Part shown: piece after piece, positions 41,051-51,645 of the stretch | Numbering within the stretch: the first letter of the stretch is position 1 | Layout of the letters: the number at the start of each line of letters is the position of its first letter | DNA from: Candidatus Bipolaricaulota bacterium | Lineage (GTDB): Bacteria > Bipolaricaulota > Bipolaricaulia > Bipolaricaulales > Bipolaricaulaceae | Direction: 5' to 3' | Assembly (NCBI GenBank): GCA_938084715.1 | Contig: CALKES010000009.1 | Coordinates: 62,001 to 126,000, forward strand | Length of the DNA stretch: 64,000 nt | The notes under the pieces: model-generated | What the model was told of the DNA's origin: nothing | The model's input: only the letters and a program-made list of their open reading frames with translations | Database searches by the model: none | Made by a program: the position numbers and the translations under genes

Positions 41051-44000
41051 AGCGGACAATCCGCGTTGTCCTGAACGGCCAGGAGGCCTACGGCTACCCC
41101 GGGCAGACGATCCTCGGGCTGTGCCGGGAGGCGGGGATCGAGGTCCCCACCCTGTGCCACGACCCCCACCTCTCCGTCCACGGGGGCTGCTCCCTGTGTC
41201 TGGTCGAGGTGGAGGGGGCGCGGACCTTGGTCCGCGCCTGTGCCACCGAGATCGCCCCCGGGATGGAGATCCGGACGGACACGGAGCGGGTGCGGCTCGC
41301 CCGGAAAGCGGACCTTGAGCTCCTCCTCTCCGACCACGTCGGGGACTGCCGGCCGCCGTGCACGCTCGCCTGCCCGGCCCGGGGGGACGTCCAGGGGTAC
41401 GTGAACCTTGCCGCCCAGGGACGGTACGCCGAGGCCGTCGCCGCCCTCCACGAGAACGTGACCCTCCCCGCCTCGATCGGCCGGGTGTGCCCGGCCCCGT
41501 GCGAGGAGGTCTGCCGGCGGAACCTCGTGGACGAAGAGCCCGTGTCGATCCGGGAGATCAAGCGCTTCGTCGGGGACTGGGCCCTGGCCCGGGGGGACCT
41601 CGGGCCGATCCCGAACGTCGAGGAAAACGGCAAGAGCGTGGCGATCGTGGGAGGCGGGCCGGCCGGGCTGTCGGCGGCCTACTACCTCCGCCGCCTCGGC
41701 TATCGGGTGACGATCTACGAAAAGGAGGAGCAGCTTGGGGGGATGATGCGGTACGGGATCCCCGACTACCGGTTGCCCCCCGCGGTGCTCCAGGCGGAGA
41801 TCGACTGGATCCTCGCCCACGGGGTCGAAGCCCAGACCGGGAAGGCCCTCGGGCGGGACGTCTCCTTGGACGAGCTCCGGGAGGGGTACGACGCGGTCCT
41901 CCTCGCCCTCGGCTGCTGGCGGTCGTCGCCGCTCCGGGTCCCGGGAGAGGACCTCCCCGGGGTCCTCCCCGGGATCGGGTTCCTGTACGGGGTGAACACC
42001 GGTCGGCCGCCGGGGGTCGGCCGCCGGGTGGCGGTGATCGGGGGCGGGAACACGGCGATGGACGCCGCCCGGTGCGCCCGGCGCCTCGGGGCGGAGACGG
42101 TCACCGTCGTCTACCGCCGCACCCGGGCCGAGATGCCGGCCCAGGCCGGGGAGGTTGCGGAGGCCCTGGAGGAGGGGATCGAGTTCCTGTTCCTCGCCGC
42201 CCCGAAGGCGATCGCCGGGGCGGGGAAGGTGGAGCGGATCGTCCTCGAGAAGATGGCCCTCGGGGAGCCCGATGCCTCGGGCCGCCGGGCTCCCGTCCCC
42301 ACCGGGGAGACGTTCGAGCTCCCCGTGGACACGGTGATCGCCGCCGTGGGCCAGGCGGTGGACCTCTCCCCTCTCCCCAGGGAGCTTCACGACGGCCGGT
42401 GGCTCAAGGTGGACGAGCACTACGCCACGCCCCTCCCCGGGGTGTTCGCCTGCGGCGACGTCCGGACCGGCCCCGACATCGCGATCGCCGCAATCGGGGA
42501 GGGCCACTGGGCCGCCCTCTCGATCCACCGCTACCTGGCTTCCGGGACCCCCCGCCGGCCCTACGAGTGCGACGTGGTCAGAAGGGACCTTGGGCCGGAG
42601 GACTTCGCCGACCGGCCGCGGATCCCCCGGGAGCACCCCGCGGTGGCCCCGGCCGCGGAACGCCTGGCCCAACCCTGGGGCGAGTTCAACCCCGGCCTCA
42701 GCGAGGCCCAGACCCTCCGCGACGCATCCCGGTGCATGGAGTGCGGCTGCCCCGACCTCCACGAGTGCCAGCTCCGGCGCTACAGCATCGAGTACGAGGC
42801 CTCCCCGGACCGCTTCCCGGGGGAGCACGTCGCCCGCCTGGAGGAGGCAAACCCGTTCTACGTCCGGAACATGGACAAGTGCATCCTGTGCGGCCGCTGC
42901 GTCCGGGCGTGCGACGAGATCGCCGGGTTCCACGCCATCGACTTCGTCCGCCGGGGGTTTGGGGGGACGATCGGGGCCGAGTACCTCCGCCCCGTCGAGA
43001 CCTCGGAGTGCACGGGTTGTGGAACCTGCGTCCAGCTTTGCCCGGTGGGGGCCCTGGTCGAGAAACGCCTCCCCCGGCGGGTCCACAGCGCCCGCCTCCG
43101 GGCCGTCCCCACCCACTGCGGGGAGTGCCCGGTGGGGTGCGACCTCCTCCTCGAGGTGGAGCCCCTCTCGGGGCGGGTCGTCCGGGCGGGCACGGACCTC
43201 GACCTCCCCCGGGGGGTGAGCTTCGGGAACGCCTGCGCCCGGGGGCGGCTGGCCCCCCTCAGCCTGGGGGAGAACCGGCTACTTCAGCCCCAGCTCCGCC
43301 TGAGCGGGGGGGCGAAGGACGTCCGTTGGAACGAGTTTCTTGACCACGTCGCCTCCCTCCTCGCCAACGGTGGGCTCGCCGTCGTCGCCGGACCCGGCTT
43401 GACGAACGAGGACTACCGGGCGCTCGAGGACTTGGCGCGGGCCGTCCCGGGGGCTCTCCTTGGGGTCGCTGAGGTGGACGAGTTCCGGTCCCTCCTGGAG
43501 GCCCTGGGCCGGCGGTGGAACGTGACGGGGGCGACGGCGTCCTTCGGTGAGCTCCGGGAGGCCGACCTCGTCCTCATCCTGGACGGTCGGCTCGAGGAGG
43601 AGCAGCCGGTCCTCGCATCCTGGATCCGCCTCGGGATGAGAAAGTCCGGGACCCGGGTCCTCGCTGTGGGCGGGGAGCTGGGCCGGCTTGCCAAGGGGGA
43701 GGCCCTCTGGCTCCAGCCAGGACCAGAGCAGTACGGGGAAGTCCTTGGGGCCCTCCGGGACGGCCTTCAGGGGAAAGCCCCCGCCGATCCCAACCTCCGC
43801 CGGGCCGTGGAGCTCCTGAGGGCTTCCAAACGCCCTGTGGCTCTCGTCGGCCGAGGGTTCGCGGGAGACGAAACCACCGCCTCCGCCCTCCTGGACCTCC
43901 TCGAGGCCCTCGGGCACCGGAAGCTCCTCCCCCTCTACCGGGGGGCGAACGTGGCGGGGGCCCTGGGGATAGACGGCGCCGGCTTCTCCCGGGCCCTGGG

Positions 44001-44301
44001 GGGGGTGCGGGGAGGGGAAGCCCAGATCCTCCTGGCCGCTGGTCTGGATCCCTTGGACCACCTCCCGGCGGCGGACCTCCGCCGGGTGAAGACGGTCCTC
44101 CTCCACACGGCGAGGAGCCCCTCGGTGGACCTCGCCCATGCCGCCGCCCCAATCCCGTCCTGGCCCGAACGGGACGGGACCGGGGTGAACCTCGCCGGGA
44201 CCGAGCTCCGCTTCCGCCCAGGCGTGCCCCCCCTCGGGAACGCCCGCCCCATCCCATGGATCGTGGCGGGCCTCCACCGCCGCCTGGCCGCCCAGAGGTA
44301 G
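41047..44301 (+). CDS. Giant fusion: 2Fe-2S ferredoxin + GltD-type FAD/NADPH oxidoreductase + NuoG-like domain
   Basis: This 1084-aa protein has five parts. Residues 1-80 are a [2Fe-2S] ferredoxin (Cys37, 48, 51, 65). Residues 100-190 are the GltD-type Fe-S helical domain. Residues 195-500 are a flavin/NADPH oxidoreductase (VGGGPAG 201-207; IGGGNTA 331-337; FACGDVRTG). Residues 605-670 are a 2[4Fe-4S] ferredoxin (Cys612-622 and 655-665). Residues 688-1084 are a molybdopterin-oxidoreductase-like domain with its N-terminal cluster (Cys691, 694, 698, 730) but no recognisable metal-ligand Cys/Sec. It thus resembles NuoG more than a catalytic formate dehydrogenase. With the NuoE and NuoF partners it could link NADH, NADPH and ferredoxin pools, perhaps by flavin-based bifurcation; this is inference. 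Confidence 0.88.
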   Translation: MKRTIRVVLNGQEAYGYPGQTILGLCREAGIEVPTLCHDPHLSVHGGCSLCLVEVEGARTLVRACATEIAPGMEIRTDTERVRLARKADLELLLSDHVGDCRPPCTLACPARGDVQGYVNLAAQGRYAEAVAALHENVTLPASIGRVCPAPCEEVCRRNLVDEEPVSIREIKRFVGDWALARGDLGPIPNVEENGKSVAIVGGGPAGLSAAYYLRRLGYRVTIYEKEEQLGGMMRYGIPDYRLPPAVLQAEIDWILAHGVEAQTGKALGRDVSLDELREGYDAVLLALGCWRSSPLRVPGEDLPGVLPGIGFLYGVNTGRPPGVGRRVAVIGGGNTAMDAARCARRLGAETVTVVYRRTRAEMPAQAGEVAEALEEGIEFLFLAAPKAIAGAGKVERIVLEKMALGEPDASGRRAPVPTGETFELPVDTVIAAVGQAVDLSPLPRELHDGRWLKVDEHYATPLPGVFACGDVRTGPDIAIAAIGEGHWAALSIHRYLASGTPRRPYECDVVRRDLGPEDFADRPRIPREHPAVAPAAERLAQPWGEFNPGLSEAQTLRDASRCMECGCPDLHECQLRRYSIEYEASPDRFPGEHVARLEEANPFYVRNMDKCILCGRCVRACDEIAGFHAIDFVRRGFGGTIGAEYLRPVETSECTGCGTCVQLCPVGALVEKRLPRRVHSARLRAVPTHCGECPVGCDLLLEVEPLSGRVVRAGTDLDLPRGVSFGNACARGRLAPLSLGENRLLQPQLRLSGGAKDVRWNEFLDHVASLLANGGLAVVAGPGLTNEDYRALEDLARAVPGALLGVAEVDEFRSLLEALGRRWNVTGATASFGELREADLVLILDGRLEEEQPVLASWIRLGMRKSGTRVLAVGGELGRLAKGEALWLQPGPEQYGEVLGALRDGLQGKAPADPNLRRAVELLRASKRPVALVGRGFAGDETTASALLDLLEALGHRKLLPLYRGANVAGALGIDGAGFSRALGGVRGGEAQILLAAGLDPLDHLPAADLRRVKTVLLHTARSPSVDLAHAAAPIPSWPERDGTGVNLAGTELRFRPGVPPLGNARPIPWIVAGLHRRLAAQR

Positions 44302-44377
44302 CCCGCCCTGGACCCGCGGGTCACTTGGGATCGCGAACTCCGTTCATAAGCCCCAAGGGGTCATGGTTTTCCCCCTC

Positions 44378-44406
44378 TTCACAGCGGGGCCGGTTCGTGG
44401 TATAGT
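44378..44406 (+). promoter_or_regulatory. Promoter of rpoD
   Basis: TTCACA (44378-44383) and TATAGT (44401-44406) have 17-bp spacing, close to the sigma-70 consensus. The start is predicted near 44413. The leader is about 78 nt. Confidence 0.7.
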
Positions 44407-44413
44407 CGGGCGC

Positions 44414-44431
44414 GGGATGTGAGGACATCCC
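44414..44431 (+). other. 5'-terminal hairpin in the rpoD leader
   Basis: GGGATGT-GAGG-ACATCCC is a perfect 7-bp stem with a 4-nt loop that would begin at the first nucleotides of the rpoD transcript. Such 5' hairpins can stabilise mRNA against decay. The function here is inferred from position only. Confidence 0.45.
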
Positions 44432-44490
44432 TCCGGTGCTTTCCTCTCCCTCGAGACGTTTTCTCGGACTGGAGGCCCAAGGAGCGATTC

Positions 44491-45432
44491 ATGGAAGTAC
44501 TGCGGTTCAGCAACGAAGTGCACGAAGAACAGGACACCGACGAGGAGGTCCTGTGGTGGGATAACGAACGGGAGACCCGGCGCAGCCCGGAGAACCCGAT
44601 CCGGACCTACTTTGACGAGATCTCCCGCGTCCCCCTCCTCACCAAGGAGGAGGAGGTCACCCTCGCCCAGCGCGTCGAGGCGGGGGACGAGGAGGCAAAG
44701 AAGAAGCTCGCCGAGGCCAACCTGCGCCTGGTGGTCTCCATCGCCAAGAAGTACCGGGGCTGCGGTCTTCCCTTCCTCGACCTCATCCAGGAGGGGAACC
44801 TCGGGCTCATGAAGGCCGTCGAGAAGTTCGACTGGCGCAAAGGCTACAAGTTCTCGACCTACGCCACCTGGTGGATCCGCCAGGCGATCCTCCGGGCGAT
44901 CACGAACCGCTCCCGGACGATCCGCGTCCCGACCCACATCAACGAGCTCATCCGCAAGATCCACCAGGCGGAGCGGGAGCACCTCAAGGAGCACGGGACC
45001 GGACCAAGCCTGGAGGAACTGGCCGGGGAGCTCGACACCACGGTGGACAACATCGTCAAGGCCAAGAAGACCTCCCAGTACACGGCGTCCCTCGATACCC
45101 CCATCGGGTACGAGGACGAGGGGGCGGTGCTCGGGGACTTCATCGAGGACGAGGCCGCGGTCTCCCCCCCTCGGGAGACGTTCAAGGAGCTCCTCCAGCA
45201 GGAGCTCCAGAAGGCCCTGAAGGAGAAGCTAACCCCCCGGGAGCGGCGGGTGATCGAGCTCCGGTACGGCCTGGACGGGGGCCAGCCCCGGACCCTGGAC
45301 GACGTGGGGGACATCTTCGGGATCTCCCGGGAGCGGGTCCGGCAGATCCAGAAGGAGGGCCTGGAGAAGCTCCGGGACTCGGCGATGCTCCGGAAACTGG
45401 AGCAGTTCCGGCAGATCCTCGAAGAGGGTTAG
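44491..45432 (+). CDS. rpoD: Primary RNA polymerase sigma factor (RpoD/SigA), short
   Basis: This 313-aa group 1-like sigma factor recognises -35 and -10 promoter elements. Region 1.2 ([22 protein letters not shown]), region 2 ([38 protein letters not shown], then [14 protein letters not shown]), region 3 and region 4 ([21 protein letters not shown]) are present. The usual acidic region 1.1 is reduced to about 40 residues, and the non-conserved insert is absent. ATG 44491 follows AAGGAG. The TTGnnn/TAnnnT promoters across the window fit this factor. It converges on topA with a 4-nt overlap. Confidence 0.92.
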   Translation: MEVLRFSNEVHEEQDTDEEVLWWDNERETRRSPENPIRTYFDEISRVPLLTKEEEVTLAQRVEAGDEEAKKKLAEANLRLVVSIAKKYRGCGLPFLDLIQEGNLGLMKAVEKFDWRKGYKFSTYATWWIRQAILRAITNRSRTIRVPTHINELIRKIHQAEREHLKEHGTGPSLEELAGELDTTVDNIVKAKKTSQYTASLDTPIGYEDEGAVLGDFIEDEAAVSPPRETFKELLQQELQKALKEKLTPRERRVIELRYGLDGGQPRTLDDVGDIFGISRERVRQIQKEGLEKLRDSAMLRKLEQFRQILEEG

Positions 45433-47690
45433 TCCCGCTTCTTCTTGCGCCCCGTGCCCCGCCGTGCGACCGCGGCGGGGCGCTTCTCTTCCCGGGTAGG
45501 GCAGGCGGGGTTGGAGCAGGTGGGACCCCGGCGGGGGTCCTCGTAGACCACCCCTTCCCCGCAGACCGGGCAGGCCTCGAGGGGTCGCCCCCCGGCCCGG
45601 AACGTGCACTCCGGGTACCGGGAGCAGGAGTAGAACGTCCGCCCCTTCCAGCTCCGCTCCACGAGCTCCCCCTCCTGGCACTGGGGGCAGCGGACGCCGG
45701 ACCGGACTGGACCCGTGGTCCCGCAGCTTGGGCAGGCGAGGTAGCGGCCGTAGCGGCCGTAGCGGAGGGCCATCGGGGTCCCACACTGCGGGCAGGGGGC
45801 CGCGGGGGCCTGCTCGAGGGCGGCGAGGGCCTCCCCGAGTTCCACCCGGTCCGGACGGTACCGGTACGGCACCCCGGGGGGGAGGTTGTGCGTCGTCCGG
45901 CACTCGGGGTACCGGGAGCACCCGAGGTACAGGCTCCCCCGCCAGACCCGGACCTCCATCGGCGCCCCGCAGGTGGGGCACGAGACATCCGTGAGGGCTT
46001 GGAAAGCTTTCCCGCCTTGGGCCAGGGCCTCCTCCACGGTCTGGAGTTTGGGGGAGAACCAGCGGTAGAAGTTTCGGAGGAGCTCCCCCCGCTCGAGCTG
46101 CCCCTCCTGGATCCGGTCGAGGTCCTCCTCCATCCGGGCGGTGAACCCCTCTTCCACGGTCTCCGGGAAGTAGCGGCGGAGGAGATCCGTCACGAGGTGC
46201 CCGAGGAGGGTCGGGCGGAGGGAGCCCCTCTCCCGGACCACGTACCCCCGCTCCTGGATCACGGACACGATCTGGGCGTAGGTGGAGGGGCGGCCGATCC
46301 CCTCTTGCTCGAGCTTCTTCACCAAGCCTGCCTCGGTGTAGCGCTTGGGGGGCTCGGTCCACTTCTCCTCTACCACGATCTCGGGGACCGGGAGGACGGA
46401 ACCGGGGACGAGGTCCTCGGGGAGGGGGGCCCCCTCGTCCTCGAGGGGGTCGGCGGGGAGGACCCGGGTGAACCCCGGGGAGGCCACGGCCGAGGTGGAG
46501 GCCCGGAAGGTCCAGTCTCCCGCCCGGAGGGTCACCTTGCGGCGAGTCCAGATCCCGTCCGCCATCTGGGTCGCGACGAACCGCCGCCAGATGAGGTCGT
46601 AGAGCTTCCGCTGGTCGGGGGAGAGGAACGGGGCCACCTCGTCGGGGGTCCGTCGGACGTCGGTGGGTCGGATCGCCTCGTGGGCGTCTTGGGCGCGGCG
46701 CCTGTTCCGGAACTGCCGGGACCGGGGGGAAAGCGCTTCCGCCCCGAACGCCTTCTTCACGAACGCCCGAGCCGAGGCGACCGCCGAGTCGGCCACTCGG
46801 ACGGAGTCGGTCCGCATGTAGGTGATGAGGCCCACGGGCTCCCCGCCGATCGCCACCCCCTCGTAGAGCTCCTGGGCCACCTGCATCGTCCGCTTGGGGG
46901 AGAACCCCAGTTCCGTCGAGGCCACCTGCTGGAGGGTCGAGGTGATGAACGGGGGGGAGGGCCGCCGCACCACCTCCTCGGTGACGACCTCCTCCACCAC
47001 AAACCGCGCTTGGGGAAGGGACGCCTGGAGTCCCTCGACCTCGGCTCGGGAGGTGAGCTTGCCCTCCAGGCGCGCCGTGAAAGGGGGTGTAGTCGGAAAG
47101 CGGGCCTCCACCTCCCAGTACGGCTCGGGGACGAAGTTCTGGATCTCCAGTTCCCGGTCGCAGATGAACCGCAGGGCCACGGACTGGACGCGGCCCGCCG
47201 AAAGGCCCTCGAACCGCCGGCCGGCCAGGACGCGAGACAGGAGGGGGCTGATCTGGTAACCCACGAGCCGGTCGAGGATCCGCCGCGCCCGCTGGGCCTC
47301 GACCTTGGCCAGGTCGATCGAGCCCGGGTGGGCGAGGGCCTCCCGCACGCTCTCCGGGGTGATCTCGTGGAGGAGGACCCGGGCGTAGCGGTCCCCGTCC
47401 CCCAGGAGCTCCATGAGGTCGTAGGCGATGGCCTCGCCCTCCCGGTCGGGGTCGGTGGCGAGGTAGATCCGCCGGGCATCGGCCGTCCTCTTCCGGAGCT
47501 CGGAGAGGAGCTTCCGGTCCCGGACCACCCATTTCGGGGTGAAGTCCCGATCGATGTCCACCCCGAGCTCCCTTTCAGGGAGGTCCCGGACGTGGCCCTT
47601 GGAGGAGAGGACGACGAACCCCCGGCCGAGGTAGGAGGCGAGGGTCCGGGCCTTCGTGGGGGACTCTACGATGACGACGTCGTGGGGCAT
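45429..47690 (-). CDS. topA: DNA topoisomerase I (type IA)
   Basis: This enzyme relaxes negatively supercoiled DNA by single-strand passage. The product is 753 aa. The TOPRIM domain starts [18 protein letters not shown] and contains [17 protein letters not shown]. The catalytic tyrosine is in [29 protein letters not shown] lies in domain I/III. The C-terminus has four zinc-finger modules (CPTCGAP ... CSRYPEC; CPQCGTP ... CPSCG; CPQCQEG ... CSRYPEC; CPVCGEG ... CSNPAC) and a basic tail. ATG 47690 is only about 7 nt from the predicted transcription start, with no ribosome-binding site. Confidence 0.96.
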   Translation of the reverse strand: MPHDVVIVESPTKARTLASYLGRGFVVLSSKGHVRDLPERELGVDIDRDFTPKWVVRDRKLLSELRKRTADARRIYLATDPDREGEAIAYDLMELLGDGDRYARVLLHEITPESVREALAHPGSIDLAKVEAQRARRILDRLVGYQISPLLSRVLAGRRFEGLSAGRVQSVALRFICDRELEIQNFVPEPYWEVEARFPTTPPFTARLEGKLTSRAEVEGLQASLPQARFVVEEVVTEEVVRRPSPPFITSTLQQVASTELGFSPKRTMQVAQELYEGVAIGGEPVGLITYMRTDSVRVADSAVASARAFVKKAFGAEALSPRSRQFRNRRRAQDAHEAIRPTDVRRTPDEVAPFLSPDQRKLYDLIWRRFVATQMADGIWTRRKVTLRAGDWTFRASTSAVASPGFTRVLPADPLEDEGAPLPEDLVPGSVLPVPEIVVEEKWTEPPKRYTEAGLVKKLEQEGIGRPSTYAQIVSVIQERGYVVRERGSLRPTLLGHLVTDLLRRYFPETVEEGFTARMEEDLDRIQEGQLERGELLRNFYRWFSPKLQTVEEALAQGGKAFQALTDVSCPTCGAPMEVRVWRGSLYLGCSRYPECRTTHNLPPGVPYRYRPDRVELGEALAALEQAPAAPCPQCGTPMALRYGRYGRYLACPSCGTTGPVRSGVRCPQCQEGELVERSWKGRTFYSCSRYPECTFRAGGRPLEACPVCGEGVVYEDPRRGPTCSNPACPTREEKRPAAVARRGTGRKKKRD

Positions 47691-47704
47691 GGCTTCGGGC
47701 GCGC

Positions 47705-47733
47705 ATTATCGAGGGGGAGGAGAGGAAGCGCAA
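47705..47733 (-). promoter_or_regulatory. Promoter of topA
   Basis: On the minus strand, TTGCGC (plus 47728-47733) and GATAAT (plus 47705-47710) are 17 bp apart. The -10 ends 14 nt before the ATG, giving a leader of only about 7 nt. Confidence 0.5.
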
Positions 47734-47738
47734 GAGAA

Positions 47739-47765
47739 GAGCCCCGGCCGGGAAGGCCGGGGCTC
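47739..47765 (-). terminator. Intrinsic terminator after groEL
   Basis: An 11-bp perfect stem (GAGCCCCGGCC / GGCCGGGGCTC) with a GGGAA/TTCCC loop lies 20 nt past the groEL stop. On the minus strand it is followed by a T-rich run, TTCTCTTGC. Confidence 0.8.
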
Positions 47766-47785
47766 GGAACCGGTCGTTTGCAGCC

Positions 47786-49688
<1,903 letters not shown>

Positions 49689-49709
49689 GGACACCTCCTT
49701 GGCATGGGT

Positions 49710-49736
49710 TTAGCACTCAGGGGTAAAGCCTGCTAA
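49710..49736. promoter_or_regulatory. CIRCE-like operator (HrcA site) for groES-groEL
   Basis: TTAGCACTC - 9 nt - GCCTGCTAA. The CIRCE consensus is TTAGCACTC-N9-GAGTGCTAA, so the left arm is perfect and the right arm has two mismatches. It sits at the predicted transcription start, between the promoter and the ribosome-binding site, the classic position. HrcA would act as the repressor; its gene is not in the window. Confidence 0.8.
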
Positions 49737-49745
49737 GCTGCGCCG

Positions 49746-49773
49746 ATTGTACCGCCTCCGCCCGTGGGGTCAA
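49746..49773 (-). promoter_or_regulatory. Promoter of groES-groEL
   Basis: On the minus strand TTGACC (plus 49768-49773) and TACAAT (plus 49746-49751) are 16 bp apart. The start is predicted near 49738, immediately before the CIRCE-like element. Confidence 0.7.
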
Positions 49774-49775
49774 GG

Positions 49776-49804
49776 TTGGAACCGCTTCATGGTAGGGGTA
49801 GAGT
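49776..49804 (+). promoter_or_regulatory. Candidate promoter of the DUF2227 gene
   Basis: TTGGAA (49776-49781) and TAGAGT (49799-49804) are 17 bp apart. The -10 ends 5 nt before GTG 49810. The -35 lies back to back with that of groES. No ribosome-binding site is evident at normal spacing. Confidence 0.4.
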
Positions 49805-49809
49805 CCGGT

Positions 49810-50265
49810 GTGCCCGGGGGAAACGTGCACCTCGCCTTCGAGATGGGGACCCTTCCCGCGTGGGTGTTGGCGGGGGGGGCCCTCGGGGCGGGGCGGGAAA
49901 GCCTCGTGTGGTTCGCGGGGGCGTACGTGGGTGCAAGCCTTTTTCTCTCCCCTGACCTCGATTTGGCCACGAGCCGGGCCGCCCGGCGGTGGGGAGGCGC
50001 GCGGGCCCTCTGGCGCCCCTACGCCGCCCTGTTCCGTCACCGGGGGATCTCCCACTCGCCCCTGCTGGGGCCCCTCACCCGGCTCGTCTACCTCGGCCTC
50101 CTCGGGGGGATCGGCTGGGGACTTCTCCACGCGGTGGCGGGGGTGCCCTTCCCCCGGTCCTTTCCCACGGAATCCCTCCTTCCCGTCCTGGCTGGACTCT
50201 ACTTGCCCCAGCTCCTGCACGTCGCCTTGGATCGGGGGGTGACCGCGGCCAAGCGCGGCCGGTAG
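49810..50265 (+). CDS. DUF2227-family membrane protein
   Basis: This 151-aa protein is related to the DUF2227 family of putative metal-dependent membrane hydrolases. It starts VPGGNVHLAFEMG, has DLDLATSRAARRWGG, and the conserved LWRPYAALFRHRGISHSPLLGPLTRLVYL, whose His and Asp residues are candidate metal ligands. Hydrophobic segments flank these motifs. GTG 49810 gives the family's usual N-terminus ('MPSGkvH'); earlier in-frame starts would add unrelated residues. Function is unknown. It is divergent from groES. Confidence 0.75.
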   Translation: MPGGNVHLAFEMGTLPAWVLAGGALGAGRESLVWFAGAYVGASLFLSPDLDLATSRAARRWGGARALWRPYAALFRHRGISHSPLLGPLTRLVYLGLLGGIGWGLLHAVAGVPFPRSFPTESLLPVLAGLYLPQLLHVALDRGVTAAKRGR

Positions 50266-50278
50266 GCCTCCCCGGCGG

Positions 50279-50307
50279 TTGTCGGGCCCGGGGAAGGCGG
50301 GTATAAC
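50279..50307 (+). promoter_or_regulatory. Promoter of the efp operon
   Basis: TTGTCG (50279-50284) and TATAAC (50302-50307) are 17 bp apart. The leader is about 17 nt and contains GAGGAGGAG. Confidence 0.65.
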
Positions 50308-50329
50308 AGGCGAACCGAGGAGGAGCGGA

Positions 50330-50893
50330 ATGGGCATTTCGATTGGCGAGATCACCCGGGGGATGACCCTCATCTTCGACGGAGAGCTGTACGAGGTCAC
50401 GGAGTTCGAGCACGTAAAGCTCGGACGGGGCGGGGCGTTCGTCCGGGCCAAGGTGCGGGACCTCCGGACGGGCCGCGTGGTCTCCAAAACGCTCAAGGAC
50501 TCCGACAACCTCGAGGTGGCCTACTTGGAAACCCGGATCCTCCAGTACCTCTACCAGGCCGGGGGCAAGTACGCGTTCATGGACAAGGAGACGTTCGAGG
50601 AGCACGAGCTCTCGGCGGAGGTGGTGGAGCCGTTCAAGGGCTACCTCCTCGAGGGCCTGGAGTTCAGCGGGCTGTTCCACGGGGACCGACTGGTCAAGGT
50701 GGTCCCCCCAAACTTCGTGGACCTCCGGGTCGTCGACACCCCCCCGGGGATCCGGGGCGACACGGCCACGGGGGGGGAGAAGCCGGCCACCCTGGAGACG
50801 GGGCTCGTGGTCAAGGTCCCCCTGTTCGTGGGGGTGGGCGAGGTGATCCGGGTCGATACCCGGACAGGGGCGTACGTCGAGCGGGTGGGCTAG
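50330..50893 (+). CDS. efp: Translation elongation factor P
   Basis: EF-P rescues ribosomes stalled at polyproline. The product is 187 aa, three beta-barrels: SIGEITRGMTLIFDGELYEVTEFEHVK, then VSKTLKDSDNLE and the C-terminal barrel VEVP-like segment VKVPLFVGVGEVIRVDTRTGAYVERV. The loop that carries the modified residue reads KLGRGGAFVR, with Arg where E. coli has the beta-lysylated Lys34. Thermus-type EF-P also has Arg at this site. GAGGAGGAG precedes ATG 50330. It heads an operon with two Asp23 genes, amaP, nusB and a PHP gene. Confidence 0.95.
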   Translation: MGISIGEITRGMTLIFDGELYEVTEFEHVKLGRGGAFVRAKVRDLRTGRVVSKTLKDSDNLEVAYLETRILQYLYQAGGKYAFMDKETFEEHELSAEVVEPFKGYLLEGLEFSGLFHGDRLVKVVPPNFVDLRVVDTPPGIRGDTATGGEKPATLETGLVVKVPLFVGVGEVIRVDTRTGAYVERVG

Positions 50894-50894
50894 C

Positions 50895-51284
50895 TTGGCC
50901 GAGCAGCACTGGCGGGTTCCGCAGCCCTTGGGGACGGTGGTCGTCCGACAGGAGGTCCTGTCGGCCATCGCCTCCCGGGCCGTGGAGGGGGTGGAGGGGG
51001 TGCGGCCCCTGCGGAGCGGGGGGATCCTCGGCGTGTTCTCCGGCGGAGAAGAAGGGGTGCAGGTTTCCGTTCGGGAGGCAACGGCCGACGTGGACCTCCG
51101 GATCGCGGTGGTCCTTGGGTACTCCGTCCACCGGGTCGCCCAGGCCGTCCAGCAGCGGGTCCGGGAGGACCTGGAGAAGCTCGCCGGGATCCGGGTGGGG
51201 AAGGTGGACGTCCACGTCCGGCAGGTGGTCCCGCCGGAGGAGGTCCTGATGCTCGAGGAGCGGGGGGACGATGGCGAGGGATGA
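50895..51284 (+). CDS. Asp23/Gls24 family protein, copy 1
   Basis: This 129-aa envelope-stress-type protein contains the Asp23 fold: GTVVVRQEVLSAIASRAVEGVEGVRPL, VRIAVVLGYSVHRVAQAVQQRVREDLEKLAGI and a closing strand VDVHVRQVV. Homologues sit upstream of nusB in Firmicutes (YqhY). TTG 50895 starts one nt after the efp stop. Function in this group is not known in detail; in staphylococci Asp23 coats the inner membrane via AmaP, whose homologue is encoded two genes downstream. Confidence 0.85.
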   Translation: MAEQHWRVPQPLGTVVVRQEVLSAIASRAVEGVEGVRPLRSGGILGVFSGGEEGVQVSVREATADVDLRIAVVLGYSVHRVAQAVQQRVREDLEKLAGIRVGKVDVHVRQVVPPEEVLMLEERGDDGEG

Positions 51285-51645
51285 GGAGACCCTGGAGACC
51301 CCTGAGGAGGGGCAGATCTCCATCTCCCGGGACGTCATCGCCACGATTGCCGGGCTCGCGGCCGGGGACGTGGAGGGGGTGGCCCCGCCCAAGGGGGGGA
51401 CCATGCCCCGGGGGGAGGCGGTGCGGAGGCTCGTCGACGTAGACCTCGCCGAGGGCCGGGTGAGGCTGACCCTCCGGGTGGGGGTCCTCTACGGGCACCC
51501 GGTCCAGGAGGTGTCCCAGCGGCTCCAAAGCCGGGTGAAGGCGGAGGTGGAGAAGATGACGGCTCTTCCGGTGGACGAGGTGAACGTGGAGGTCGTGCGG
51601 CTGGTGTTACCCGAGGAGGGGCGACGCAAAGGGAGGCCCTCGTGA
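51271..51645 (+). CDS. Asp23/Gls24 family protein, copy 2
   Basis: This 124-aa paralogue of the preceding gene has GQISISRDVIATIAGLAAGDVEGVAPP, LRVGVLYGHPVQEVSQRLQSRVKAEVEKMTALPVDEVNVEVVRLVL and a basic tail. It overlaps copy 1 by 14 nt. Tandem Asp23 copies could form hetero-oligomers tethered by the AmaP-like protein that follows. Confidence 0.85.
   Translation: MARDEETLETPEEGQISISRDVIATIAGLAAGDVEGVAPPKGGTMPRGEAVRRLVDVDLAEGRVRLTLRVGVLYGHPVQEVSQRLQSRVKAEVEKMTALPVDEVNVEVVRLVLPEEGRRKGRPS

Noticed and set aside
44311-44322. GACCCGCGGGTC palindrome after the NuoG-like gene as a terminator
   Set aside because: A 12-bp palindrome with no loop room and no U-tract; not convincing as a terminator.
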